From Lachnospiraceae bacterium (GTDB lineage: Bacteria; Bacillota; Clostridia; Lachnospirales; Lachnospiraceae), in the NCBI GenBank assembly GCA_910575565.1, contig CAJTFL010000019.1, positions 1 through 64,000 of the forward strand: a DNA stretch of 64,000 nt. Reading direction: 5' to 3'. The notes under the pieces were generated by a model, which was not told where the DNA came from, made no database searches, and was given only the letters and a program-made list of their open reading frames with translations. A program made the position numbers and the translations under genes. This document shows positions 55,111 through 63,675 of this stretch, one piece after another. The first letter of the stretch is position 1; each line of letters starts with the position of its first letter.

Positions 55111-56435
55111 GTAAACCGGTAGTAGCCATCGTTGGGCGGCCTAATGTGGGAAAGTCCACCTTGTTTAATGCCCTGGCGGGAAGGGCTATTTCCATTGTGG
55201 AGGATACCCCGGGCGTGACCCGGGACAGGATTTATGCGGACTGCAGCTGGCTGGATAAGAATTTTACCCTGATTGATACGGGGGGCATTGAGCCGGACAG
55301 CCAGGATTTGATCCTTTCCCAGATGCGGGAGCAGGCGGAGATTGCCATCATGACTGCCGACGTGATTGTTTTTATCGTGGATGTGCGTCAGGGGCTGACC
55401 GATGCGGACGGAAAAGTGGCGGATATGCTGCGAAAATCCAAAAAGCCTGTTGTGCTGGCAGTAAACAAGGTGGACAGCATAGAGAAATTCGGCAATGATA
55501 TTTATGAGTTTTACCAGCTGGGGATAGGCGACCCGGTAGCCGTTTCCGCGGCAGGGCGCTTAGGGATCGGCGAGCTTTTAGACGAGGTGATCCGCCATTT
55601 TGATCCCGGCCAGGAAGAGGAAGAGGAGGACGACCGCCCAAGGATCGCCATGGTGGGGAAGCCGAATGTGGGGAAGTCTTCCATTATTAATAAGCTTTTA
55701 GGGGAAAGGCGGCTGATCGTCTCGGACATCGCCGGAACCACCAGGGATGCGGTGGATGCCAGCTATGTGCGGAACGGGACGGAGTATATCCTGATCGATA
55801 CCGCAGGCCTGCGCAGGAAAAGCAAGGTAAAGGAGGATCTGGAGCGCTACAGCATCATCCGCACGGTGACGGCGGTGGAGCGGGCGGACGTGGTGGTAGT
55901 GATCATCGATGCCAAGGAAGGGGTAACGGAGCAGGATGCCAAGATTGCCGGGATTGCCCATGAGCGGGGAAAGGGGATTATCGTCGCGGTAAATAAGTGG
56001 GATGCCATCGAAAAGGACGATAAGACCATCTATGAGTACACCAGGAAGCTGAAGGAAACCTTCTCTTTTATGCCGTATGCGGAGTATCTGTTTATCTCGG
56101 CAAAGACGGGGCAGCGGTTAACGAAGCTGTTTGATCTAATCGACGTGGTTCGGGAAAACCGGGCGCTGCGGATCTCCACCGGCGTGTTAAATGAGATTAT
56201 GGCGGAGGCCGTGGCGATGCAGCAGCCTCCGTCAGATAAGGGGAAGCGGTTAAGGCTTTACTATATTACCCAGGTAGCCGTTAAGCCGCCTACCTTTGTG
56301 GTGTTCGTCAATGACAAGGAGCTGATGCATTTTTCCTATACCCGGTATTTGGAAAACCAGATCCGGGAAGCTTTTGGGTTTAGGGGAACTTCTTTAAAGT
56401 TTATTATCCGCGAACGGAAAGAAAAGGGGCGATGA
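55107..56435 (+). CDS. der: Ribosome-associated GTPase Der (EngA)
   Basis: This 442-residue protein has two tandem GTPase domains, with [17 protein letters not shown] in the first and [17 protein letters not shown] in the second, then the KH-like C-terminal domain. It is essential for 50S maturation. The linker between the G domains is acidic (EEEEEDD). Confidence 0.97.
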   Translation: MSKPVVAIVGRPNVGKSTLFNALAGRAISIVEDTPGVTRDRIYADCSWLDKNFTLIDTGGIEPDSQDLILSQMREQAEIAIMTADVIVFIVDVRQGLTDADGKVADMLRKSKKPVVLAVNKVDSIEKFGNDIYEFYQLGIGDPVAVSAAGRLGIGELLDEVIRHFDPGQEEEEEDDRPRIAMVGKPNVGKSSIINKLLGERRLIVSDIAGTTRDAVDASYVRNGTEYILIDTAGLRRKSKVKEDLERYSIIRTVTAVERADVVVVIIDAKEGVTEQDAKIAGIAHERGKGIIVAVNKWDAIEKDDKTIYEYTRKLKETFSFMPYAEYLFISAKTGQRLTKLFDLIDVVRENRALRISTGVLNEIMAEAVAMQQPPSDKGKRLRLYYITQVAVKPPTFVVFVNDKELMHFSYTRYLENQIREAFGFRGTSLKFIIRERKEKGR

Positions 56436-56436
56436 C

Positions 56437-57072
56437 ATGGAGAGAGTGATCTGCCTGGCTGTAGGCTATGTGTGCGGTTTGCTGCAGACAGGGTATTTTT
56501 ACGGGAAAATCCACGGGATTGATATCCGTCAGCATGGCAGCGGCAATTCCGGGACCACCAACGCCCTGCGGGTGATGGGGAAGAAAGCGGGGCTGGTGGT
56601 TTTTGCGGGGGATGTGCTGAAAACGGTGATCCCTTGCCTGGCGGTAAGGCTGTTTATGGGCAGCAGGCCGGAGTATGCGGGGACGGAGTACCTGTATCTT
56701 TTGTATACGGGCCTTGGGGTGATTTTAGGCCATAACTTCCCCTTTTACCTAAAGTTTAAGGGAGGGAAGGGGATTGCCTGCACTGCCGGGCTGATTGCAA
56801 GCCTGGACTGGAGGCTGACCTTAATCTGCGCCGCGGTGTTTTTGGGAACGGTGATTCTCACCCGCTTTGTGTCCTTAGGCTCCATCCTGGTTTCCATCGC
56901 CTTTGTCATTGTAAATATCTGGCTGGCAAACGCAGGGAAGTATGGCCTGGGGGGAGAGGCAATGCCGGAATTTAGGCTGATGCTTGGGGTGATTGCCGTT
57001 ATGGCCATTTGGAGACACCGGGCGAATATTAAACGGCTTTTGGCCGGGAATGAAAATAAACTGAAGCTGTAA
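56437..57072 (+). CDS. plsY: Glycerol-3-phosphate acyltransferase PlsY
   Basis: This 211-residue inner-membrane enzyme transfers an acyl group from acyl phosphate to glycerol 3-phosphate, the first step of phospholipid synthesis. It has five or so helices with the motifs GSGNSGTTNALRVMG, GHNFPFYLKFKGGKGIA and the late RHRANIKRLLAGNE. It starts one base after der. Confidence 0.95.
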   Translation: MERVICLAVGYVCGLLQTGYFYGKIHGIDIRQHGSGNSGTTNALRVMGKKAGLVVFAGDVLKTVIPCLAVRLFMGSRPEYAGTEYLYLLYTGLGVILGHNFPFYLKFKGGKGIACTAGLIASLDWRLTLICAAVFLGTVILTRFVSLGSILVSIAFVIVNIWLANAGKYGLGGEAMPEFRLMLGVIAVMAIWRHRANIKRLLAGNENKLKL

Positions 57073-57111
57073 AAAGCAGGATGCGGGCGTACCGCAGGAA
57101 GGGAGGGAGCT

Positions 57112-58134
57112 ATGGCATCAGTCGGCGTAATCGGTTCAGGCACATGGGGGACGGCCTTGGCCATGCTGCTTTACAAAAAGGGCCATCACGTAACGGTGTG
57201 GTCGGCTATCGGCAGTGAGGTAGAGAGCTTATCGAAAGAACGCTTTCATCCAAACCTTCCCGGGATCAGGATTCCGGAAGGCATACGGATTACCGGGGAT
57301 TTAAAGGAAGGGATGGAGGATAAGGAGCTTTTAGTCCTTTCCGTGCCCTCGGTGTTTGTCCGCGCCACGGCAGCGAAGATGAAGCCCTGGTGCGGGAAGG
57401 GGCAGGTGATCGTGGACGTGGCGAAGGGGATTGAAGACGGAACGCTCCTTACCTTGACCCAGGTGATTGGCGAAGAGCTTCCGGAAGCGGATGTGGCGGT
57501 GCTTTCCGGCCCAAGCCATGCGGAGGAGGTAAGCAAGGGCCTTCCCACTACCTGCGTGGCGGCAGCGAAGAGCCGCCGGACGGCGGAGTTTGTGCAGGAT
57601 GCTTTTATGAATGAGGTGTTCAGGGTGTACACCAGCCCGGATATGCTGGGGGTGGAGCTGGGCGGCTCCTTAAAGAATGTGATCGCCTTAGCTGCCGGGA
57701 TTGCCGATGGCTTAGGCTATGGGGACAATACCAAGGCTGCCTTGATTACCCGGGGAATTGCGGAGATTGCCCGGCTGGGCACGGCTATGGGCGGGAATTT
57801 CCGGACCTTCTGCGGCCTTACCGGGATTGGGGATTTGATTGTCACCTGCGCCAGTATGCACAGCCGCAACCGTCGGGCAGGGATTCTGATGGGCCAGGGG
57901 AAATCCATGGAGGAAGCCATGGAAGAGGTGCATATGGTGGTGGAGGGCGTCCACTCGGCCAAGGCCGCCTTAGCCCTGTCTAGGCAGTACGGCCAGTCCA
58001 TGCCTATCGTGGAGCAGGTAAATCAAGTGCTTTTTGAAGGAAAATCAGCCAGGGAAGCGGTGAATGACTTAATGCTTCGGGATAAGCGGGCAGAAATTTC
58101 CCAGGCTTTGTGGGATGAAGCAGAAAATAGTTGA
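57112..58134 (+). CDS. gpsA: Glycerol-3-phosphate dehydrogenase [NAD(P)+]
   Basis: This 340-residue enzyme reduces dihydroxyacetone phosphate to the sn-glycerol 3-phosphate that PlsY uses; the two genes lie 39 bases apart. The NAD-binding GSGTWGTALA (about 7-16), LSGPSHAEEV, GGSLKNVIALAAG and the late GLTGIGDLIVTC are all present. The stop overlaps the -35 box of the livJ promoter. Confidence 0.96.
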   Translation: MASVGVIGSGTWGTALAMLLYKKGHHVTVWSAIGSEVESLSKERFHPNLPGIRIPEGIRITGDLKEGMEDKELLVLSVPSVFVRATAAKMKPWCGKGQVIVDVAKGIEDGTLLTLTQVIGEELPEADVAVLSGPSHAEEVSKGLPTTCVAAAKSRRTAEFVQDAFMNEVFRVYTSPDMLGVELGGSLKNVIALAAGIADGLGYGDNTKAALITRGIAEIARLGTAMGGNFRTFCGLTGIGDLIVTCASMHSRNRRAGILMGQGKSMEEAMEEVHMVVEGVHSAKAALALSRQYGQSMPIVEQVNQVLFEGKSAREAVNDLMLRDKRAEISQALWDEAENS

Positions 58135-58159
58135 CAAGACTTTACGAAAAATTTATAAT
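58131..58159 (+). promoter_or_regulatory. Consensus promoter of livJ inside the end of gpsA
   Basis: TTGACA (58131-58136), 17-base spacer, TATAAT (58154-58159): a perfect match to the sigma-A consensus. It overlaps the gpsA stop codon (58132-58134). Confidence 0.92.
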
Positions 58160-58199
58160 GATGAAAGCTTGGAAGATCAAGCAAGATGAGGAGGAAATT

Positions 58200-59474
58200 A
58201 TGATGAAAAAAGTAGTAAGCCTTAGTTTAGTGGCAGCCATGGCTGGTTCTTTGGTTGCCTGCGGAGGCGGCGCTGGGGATACAAACACCACAGCGGAGAC
58301 CAAAACAGAGGCCAGTGCCGAAAAGGAAGAAAGCAAGGCAGAGGCCGGTGCCGAGAAGGAAGAAAGCAAGGCAGAGGGCGGCAGCGAGGAGACAAAGGAA
58401 GCGGCTTCCGGTGAAGGCGGCAGCTTTAAGATCGGCGTGATCGGCCCCTTAACCGGCGACGCGGCAGCTTACGGCCTGGCTGTGCAGCACGGCGCTGAGA
58501 TTGCGGCGGAGGAGATCAATGCCGCAGGCGGCATCAACGGGGCGATGATTGAAATCCAGGCTCAGGATGATGAGGCTGACCCGGAGAAGAGCGTAAATGC
58601 GTACAATACGTTAAAGGACTGGGGGATGCAGATCCTGGTGGGCACGACCACTTCCGGTGCCTGCATTTCCGTGGCAGCAGAAACTTTTGCCGATAATATG
58701 TTCCAGATCACTCCTTCTGGTTCCGCCGTTGAGTGCGTGGCGAACCCTAATGCCTTCCGTGTATGCTTCTCTGACCCGGATCAGGGGACAGCTTCGGCTA
58801 AGTATATCGGGGAAAACGCCATGGCCACCAAGGTAGCGATTATCTATGACAGCTCCAGCGTATATTCCGACGGCATCCGTGAGACCTTCGTGTCTGAGGC
58901 TGCTAACCAGGGGATTGAGATCGTGGCAAGCGAGGCGTTTAACGGGGACAATAAGACCGATTTTTCCGTGCAGCTTGACAAGGCCAAGGACGCAGGGGCG
59001 GAGCTGGTATTTTTGCCTATCTACTACCAGGAGGCTTCCATTATCTTAAAGCAGGCTGCGGACAAAGAGTTTAAGCCGATTTTCTTCGGTGTAGACGGTA
59101 TGGACGGCATCCTTTCCGTGAAAAACTTTGATGTTTCCCTGGCAGAGGGCGTTATGCTCCTTACTCCTTTCGCGGCGGATGCAGACGATGCCAAGGACTT
59201 TACCACCAAGTATACTGAGGCTTATGGGGAGACGCCCAACCAGTTTGCCGCTGATGCCTACGATGCCGTATACGCGGTTGCGGAGGCAGGCAAGGTAGCG
59301 GGGATTACCCCGGATATGAGCTATTCGGATATCTGCAATGCCTTGGTTCCGGCTATGCCCCAGATTACCATTGACGGCTTGACTGGCGCAGGAACCACCT
59401 GGAATGAGGCAGGCGAGCCCAACAAGGCTCCCAAGGCAGTTAAGATTGTTGGCGGCAAGTACGAGATGCAGTAA
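58200..59474 (+). CDS. livJ: Branched-chain amino acid ABC transporter substrate-binding lipoprotein
   Basis: This 424-residue protein has a signal peptide with lipobox VACG, then an acidic linker with repeated AEKEESKAE units (about 30-75), and the Leu/Ile/Val-binding periplasmic-type domain (FKIGVIGPLTGDAAAYG to the end). It delivers branched-chain amino acids or related ligands to LivHMGF. ATG 58200 has GAGGAGG upstream. The strong promoter and the terminator behind the gene should give more binding protein than permease. Confidence 0.92.
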   Translation: MMKKVVSLSLVAAMAGSLVACGGGAGDTNTTAETKTEASAEKEESKAEAGAEKEESKAEGGSEETKEAASGEGGSFKIGVIGPLTGDAAAYGLAVQHGAEIAAEEINAAGGINGAMIEIQAQDDEADPEKSVNAYNTLKDWGMQILVGTTTSGACISVAAETFADNMFQITPSGSAVECVANPNAFRVCFSDPDQGTASAKYIGENAMATKVAIIYDSSSVYSDGIRETFVSEAANQGIEIVASEAFNGDNKTDFSVQLDKAKDAGAELVFLPIYYQEASIILKQAADKEFKPIFFGVDGMDGILSVKNFDVSLAEGVMLLTPFAADADDAKDFTTKYTEAYGETPNQFAADAYDAVYAVAEAGKVAGITPDMSYSDICNALVPAMPQITIDGLTGAGTTWNEAGEPNKAPKAVKIVGGKYEMQ

Positions 59475-59479
59475 AGAAC

Positions 59480-59627
59480 CATAAACGGTAACTGTTCAGT
59501 AGGTCTGCGCACTTGCTGCGCTGACCGTAAGGAAACGTAGAAAAACAAGCAAAAATCCCATCGCCGTAGGCGATTTTTAATGGATTTTGCTCGTAACGGT
59601 GAGGGTACTGAACAGTTACCATAAACG
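59480..59627. mobile_element. 132-bp MITE with 14-bp terminal repeats and 8-bp duplication
   Basis: Element 59488-59619 begins GTAACTGTTCAGTA and ends with its exact reverse complement. CATAAACG precedes it (59480-59487) and follows it (59620-59627), a target duplication. It encodes no protein; an inner ATCGCC-GTA-GGCGAT hairpin lies near 59560. The GTAA ends and 8-bp duplication resemble the IS66 family, which may mobilise it. Confidence 0.88.
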
Positions 59628-59641
59628 ATACAAAGCCCAAC

Positions 59642-59674
59642 AGAGGGTTGTCCCGGCGACAGCCCTCTCTTTTT
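59642..59674 (+). terminator. Terminator between livJ and livH
   Basis: AGAGGGTTGTC (59642-59652) pairs with GACAGCCCTCT (59658-59668, one wobble), followed by CTTTTT. The MITE lies between the livJ stop and this hairpin. Confidence 0.9.
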
Positions 59675-59702
59675 AAAAAAGACGTGCAAAAGAGGTGTGT
59701 GT

Positions 59703-60584
59703 ATGAGTTTCCTATCTTACTTAATTAATGGAATCAGCCTTGGCAGTATCTATGCAATCATTGCCCTTGGATATACCATGGTGTATGGTATTGCAAAGAT
59801 GCTGAATTTCGCCCATGGGGATATTATTATGGTGGGCGGGTTTGCCGCATTTACGGTAGTCAGTACCTTGGGCGCAAGTCCTGTCCTTGGGATTTTCGCT
59901 GCGGTCATTATCTGTACGGTACTGGGCGTTACCATTGAAGGGGTTGCTTACAGGCCTCTTAGGGGAGCGTCGCCCCTTGCCGTCCTGATTACTGCCATTG
60001 GCGTCAGCTATCTGCTTCAGAATGTGGCGCTTTTGATTTTCGGATCAAACTCCAGGCAGTTTGAGTCGGTGGTAAAGCTGCCAGCCTTAAAGCTGGCGGA
60101 AGGAAAGCTTTCCATTTCCAGCGTTACCATCGTTACCATTATTTCCTGTATTGTAATCATGGTCGTGCTGACCACGTTTATCAATAAAACCAAGATGGGG
60201 CAGGCCATGCTGGCAGTTTCCGAGGACAAGGGGGCGGCTACTTTAATGGGGATCGACGTGAACCGCACCATTACCGTAACCTTTGCCATCGGCTCCGCCC
60301 TGGCGGCTGTCGCAGGCGTGCTGCTTTGCTCCGCATATCCGTCACTGACCCCTTATACCGGTTCCATGCCGGGAATCAAGGCCTTTGTGGCCGCCGTTTT
60401 CGGAGGCATCGGCTCCATTCCGGGGGCTATGATTGGCGGGATTGTTTTGGGGGTTATTGAGAATTTGTCCAAGGCCTATATTTCTTCGGAGCTTTCCGAT
60501 GCCATTGTGTTTTCGGTGCTGATTATCGTGCTGTTGGTGCGTCCTACGGGGATTTTAGGCAAGGCAATCCATGAGAAAGTGTAG
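59703..60584 (+). CDS. livH: Branched-chain amino acid ABC permease LivH
   Basis: This 293-residue integral membrane protein has about eight helices and the family patterns NGISLGSIYAIIALGYTMVYGI, LNFAHGDI and the EAA-like AAVFGGIGSIPGAMIGG. ATG 59703 has AGAGGTG upstream. It is the first of four tightly spaced genes that form the transporter. Confidence 0.94.
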   Translation: MSFLSYLINGISLGSIYAIIALGYTMVYGIAKMLNFAHGDIIMVGGFAAFTVVSTLGASPVLGIFAAVIICTVLGVTIEGVAYRPLRGASPLAVLITAIGVSYLLQNVALLIFGSNSRQFESVVKLPALKLAEGKLSISSVTIVTIISCIVIMVVLTTFINKTKMGQAMLAVSEDKGAATLMGIDVNRTITVTFAIGSALAAVAGVLLCSAYPSLTPYTGSMPGIKAFVAAVFGGIGSIPGAMIGGIVLGVIENLSKAYISSELSDAIVFSVLIIVLLVRPTGILGKAIHEKV

Positions 60585-60593
60585 GTGCAAAAG

Positions 60594-61658
60594 ATGAAAA
60601 AGACGAAAAACAAAGCAACTGTCCAAAGCCTTCTCACATACTCCATCGTGATTGCCTTTTGGGTGTTTATCCAGGTTTGGACCATGGCCGGGCGGATGAC
60701 GAATTTGCTAAACGGCCTTCTGGTTCCTATCTGTACGTATGTTATTTTAGCCATTTCCTTAAATTTGACGGTAGGCATTTTAGGGGAATTAAGCTTGGGC
60801 CATGCAGGCTTTATGTGCGTGGGCGCGTTTTCCGGCGCGTTTTTCACGAAGGCTGCGGCAAGCGTGATTCCCTCTGTGGGGATGCGGTTTGGCATCGCGA
60901 TTTTTATCGGCGCCGCGGCCGCGGCTCTCTGCGGCTTCCTTATCGGCATTCCGGTTCTTCGGCTTAAGGGGGATTACCTGGCTATCGTTACCCTGGCGTT
61001 CGGGGAGATTATTAAGAACCTAATCAATGTGCTTTACGTGGGAAAGGATGGCCGCGGCTTCCATTTTTCCATGAAAGACGTGGCCTCCTTAAAGCTGGAA
61101 GCAGATGGGGAGGTGCTGATTAAAGGGGCACAGGGGATTACCGGCACACCCAAGGCTTCCACCTTTATTGTGGGGATTATCCTTGTGCTCATTGCCTTGT
61201 TTATTATTTTAAATTTGATTGATTCCAGAACCGGCCGGGCCATTATGGCTATCCGTGACAACCGGATTGCGGCCGAGTCTGTGGGGATAAATATTACGAA
61301 ATACAAGCTGTTAGCGTTTACGGTTTCCGCCTCCTTAGCGGGGGTGGCGGGGGTGCTGTACGCCCACAACTTATCCAGCCTTGCCGCCACGCCGAAGAAT
61401 TTTGGCTATAATATGTCCATTATGATCCTGGTATTCGTGGTGCTTGGGGGAATCGGGAATATCCGGGGCTCTATGATCGCTGCCGTAGTTTTAACGGCTC
61501 TGCCGGAGCTTCTTCGGGGCCTTAATAATTACCGTATGCTGATCTACGCCATTGTGTTGATTGTGATGATGCTGTTTAATTCCGCCCCTAAGGCGATTGA
61601 GCTGCGGGAAAGGTTTTTGGGGAATCTTAAGAGGAAACAGCGAAAGGAGGCGGCTTAA
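60594..61658 (+). CDS. livM: Branched-chain amino acid ABC permease LivM
   Basis: This 354-residue permease has about nine helices with LTVGILGELSLGHAGFMCVGA, IGIPVLRLKGDYLAIVTLAFGEI and VVLGGIGNIRGSM. It forms the channel with LivH. ATG 60594, after AGGTG, is preferred to GTG 60585. The next gene follows without a gap. Confidence 0.94.
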   Translation: MKKTKNKATVQSLLTYSIVIAFWVFIQVWTMAGRMTNLLNGLLVPICTYVILAISLNLTVGILGELSLGHAGFMCVGAFSGAFFTKAAASVIPSVGMRFGIAIFIGAAAAALCGFLIGIPVLRLKGDYLAIVTLAFGEIIKNLINVLYVGKDGRGFHFSMKDVASLKLEADGEVLIKGAQGITGTPKASTFIVGIILVLIALFIILNLIDSRTGRAIMAIRDNRIAAESVGINITKYKLLAFTVSASLAGVAGVLYAHNLSSLAATPKNFGYNMSIMILVFVVLGGIGNIRGSMIAAVVLTALPELLRGLNNYRMLIYAIVLIVMMLFNSAPKAIELRERFLGNLKRKQRKEAA

Positions 61659-62417
61659 ATGGCAATGCTGGACGTAAAAAATTTAAGTATCTCCTTTGGC
61701 GGCTTAAAGGCGGTGGATGATTTCCACATGGCGATTGAAAAGGGCCAGCTTTACGGCCTCATCGGGCCTAACGGCGCGGGAAAAACCACGGTGTTTAACC
61801 TTTTGACCGGGGTGTATAAACCAGATTCCGGGAGCATTGAGCTGGATGGGATGAACATTACGGGAAGGAAAACCACTGACATTAACCAGGCCGGCGTAGC
61901 CAGGACATTCCAGAATATCCGGCTGTTTAAGGAGCTGTCAGTGCTTGACAATGTAAAGGCGGGGCTGCATAACCACCATCCATATTCCACCATTGAGGGG
62001 ATCCTGCGCCTGCCCCGTTACTTTAAGGTGGAGAAGGCCATGGATGAGCAGGCCATGGAGCTGCTAAAGGTATTTGACTTAGACGGGGAAGCCGGTTACA
62101 AGGCCTCCAACCTTCCTTACGGCAAGCAGCGGAAGCTGGAAATCGCAAGAGCCCTTGCCACGGAGCCGAAGCTTCTCCTTTTGGATGAGCCTGCGGCGGG
62201 CATGAACCCTAATGAAACGAAAGAATTGATGGATACCATCTGCTTTGTCCGTGAGCATTTTGATATGACTATCCTGTTGATTGAGCATGACATGAAGCTG
62301 GTTTCCGGGATTTGTGAGAAGCTGACGGTGTTAAACTTCGGCCAGGTGCTGGCGGAAGGGGGCACGTCGGATGTGCTTAATGATCCCGAGGTAATTAAAG
62401 CATACCTGGGGGAATAG
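61659..62417 (+). CDS. livG: Branched-chain amino acid ABC ATPase LivG
   Basis: This 252-residue ATPase has Walker A GPNGAGKTT, a signature region reading LPYGKQRKLEIARAL (the usual LivG form), Walker B LLLLDEP and the LivG hallmark AAGMNPNETKEL. It starts right after the livM stop with AAGGAGG upstream. Confidence 0.95.
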   Translation: MAMLDVKNLSISFGGLKAVDDFHMAIEKGQLYGLIGPNGAGKTTVFNLLTGVYKPDSGSIELDGMNITGRKTTDINQAGVARTFQNIRLFKELSVLDNVKAGLHNHHPYSTIEGILRLPRYFKVEKAMDEQAMELLKVFDLDGEAGYKASNLPYGKQRKLEIARALATEPKLLLLDEPAAGMNPNETKELMDTICFVREHFDMTILLIEHDMKLVSGICEKLTVLNFGQVLAEGGTSDVLNDPEVIKAYLGE

Positions 62418-62429
62418 GAGGAGAGGATT

Positions 62430-63140
62430 ATGGCATTGCTGGAAGTGAACGGCCTGGAAGTGTATTACGGCGTTATCCAGGCGATAAAAGGAATCTCCTT
62501 TACGGTAGAGCAGGGAGAAGTGATTGCATTGATCGGCGCCAACGGCGCGGGGAAGACCACCACCCTTCAGACTATCACCGGCTTAATCCCTTCAAAGGCA
62601 GGGACGATCCTGTATGAAGGGAAGGAGATTACCAGGCTGCCGGGCCATAAGCTGGTTCCCATGGGGATTGCCCATGTGCCGGAGGGGCGGCGGGTGTTTG
62701 CACAGCTGTCCGTGCTCCAGAACCTGCGCCTTGGGGCTTATACCAGAAGGGACAAAAACGAGGTGGAGAAAACCTTGGAGGTGGTTTATTCCCGGTTCCC
62801 CCGCTTGAAGGAGCGGCAGAACCAGCTGGCCGGGACTCTTTCCGGAGGGGAGCAGCAGATGTTAGCCATGGGCAGGGCGTTGATGAGCCATCCTAAGCTG
62901 ATTGTCATGGATGAGCCTTCCATGGGGCTTTCACCTATTTATGTCAATGAGATTTTTAATATTATTAAGAAAATCAATGGGGACGGGACTACGGTTCTTT
63001 TGGTGGAGCAGAATGCGAAAAAGGCGCTGTCTATCGCTAACCGAGCCTATGTGCTGGAGACGGGAACCATCGTCCTGTCCGGTGACGCCAAGGAGCTGAT
63101 GAACAATGATTCGGTGAAGAAGGCATACTTAAGCGAGTAG
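62430..63140 (+). CDS. livF: Branched-chain amino acid ABC ATPase LivF
   Basis: This 236-residue ATPase has Walker A GANGAGKTT, signature LSGGEQQMLAMGRAL, Walker B LIVMDEPSMGLSP and VEQNAKKALSIA. With LivG it forms the two ATP sites of the transporter. It is the last gene of the liv operon. Confidence 0.95.
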   Translation: MALLEVNGLEVYYGVIQAIKGISFTVEQGEVIALIGANGAGKTTTLQTITGLIPSKAGTILYEGKEITRLPGHKLVPMGIAHVPEGRRVFAQLSVLQNLRLGAYTRRDKNEVEKTLEVVYSRFPRLKERQNQLAGTLSGGEQQMLAMGRALMSHPKLIVMDEPSMGLSPIYVNEIFNIIKKINGDGTTVLLVEQNAKKALSIANRAYVLETGTIVLSGDAKELMNNDSVKKAYLSE

Positions 63141-63161
63141 CAGGGGAAGGGGGTTTTTGCA

Positions 63162-63605
63162 TTGTCTGTGATGCTTCAGAAAGCGATTGAAGTGGCCACG
63201 GAAGCGCTAAAGGGGAAAGAGGACGGGAATGGGCGCCCATACGTGGAGCACGCTCTGCGGGTAATGGAAAAGATGAGCACGGAAGAGGAAAAGATCGTGG
63301 CGGTTCTCCATGATGTTTTGGAGGATTCGGAGTGGTCGGCCAGGGATCTGAGCGCCTTGGGGTTTTCCAAAACCGTGGTGGATGGGGTGGAACAGCTGAC
63401 CAAGCGGCGGGATATGACGTATTATGAATACATTGAGGATATCAGCTGCAGCGAGCTGGCTTCCAAGGTCAAGATAGCGGAGGTTTTAGATAACCAGGAC
63501 GTGGTGCGGGTGAATAAAATGTCCTTTAAGACGTATTCCCTGGAAGAGCGGGCTGCGAAGACCATTAAGCTGTTAAATCACGAACAGGTAAATATCCGGC
63601 GGTAG
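63162..63605 (+). CDS. HD-domain phosphohydrolase-like protein
   Basis: This 147-residue protein has the metal-binding pattern of HD hydrolases of the RelA/SpoT hydrolase type: H30, H50-D51 and E54-D55 in VLHDVLEDS. No synthetase or TGS domain is present, so it resembles small stand-alone hydrolases of nucleotides such as (p)ppGpp, although the substrate is not proven. TTG 63162 follows GGGGG at a good distance; ATG 63171 is an alternative. It precedes spoIVA. Confidence 0.8.
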   Translation: MSVMLQKAIEVATEALKGKEDGNGRPYVEHALRVMEKMSTEEEKIVAVLHDVLEDSEWSARDLSALGFSKTVVDGVEQLTKRRDMTYYEYIEDISCSELASKVKIAEVLDNQDVVRVNKMSFKTYSLEERAAKTIKLLNHEQVNIRR

Positions 63606-63618
63606 GATCCCGGCATCA

Positions 63619-63675
63619 TTCATGAAATACAGCCTCCTTGCATATACTGTATCAGTATAGCAAGGGGGTATTTTT
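63619..63675 (+). promoter_or_regulatory. Possible sigma-E promoter inside a terminator-like hairpin before spoIVA
   Basis: CATATACT (63641-63648) resembles the sigma-E -10 box, with TTCATGAA 14 bases upstream as a weak -35. CCTCCTTGC and ATACTG (63633-63648) pair with CAGTAT and GCAAGGGGG (63653-63668), followed by TATTTTT and the spoIVA ATG. The 3' arm holds the ribosome site AAGGGGG. A transcript begun near 63656 would lack the 5' arm and leave the site free. Confidence 0.55.
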
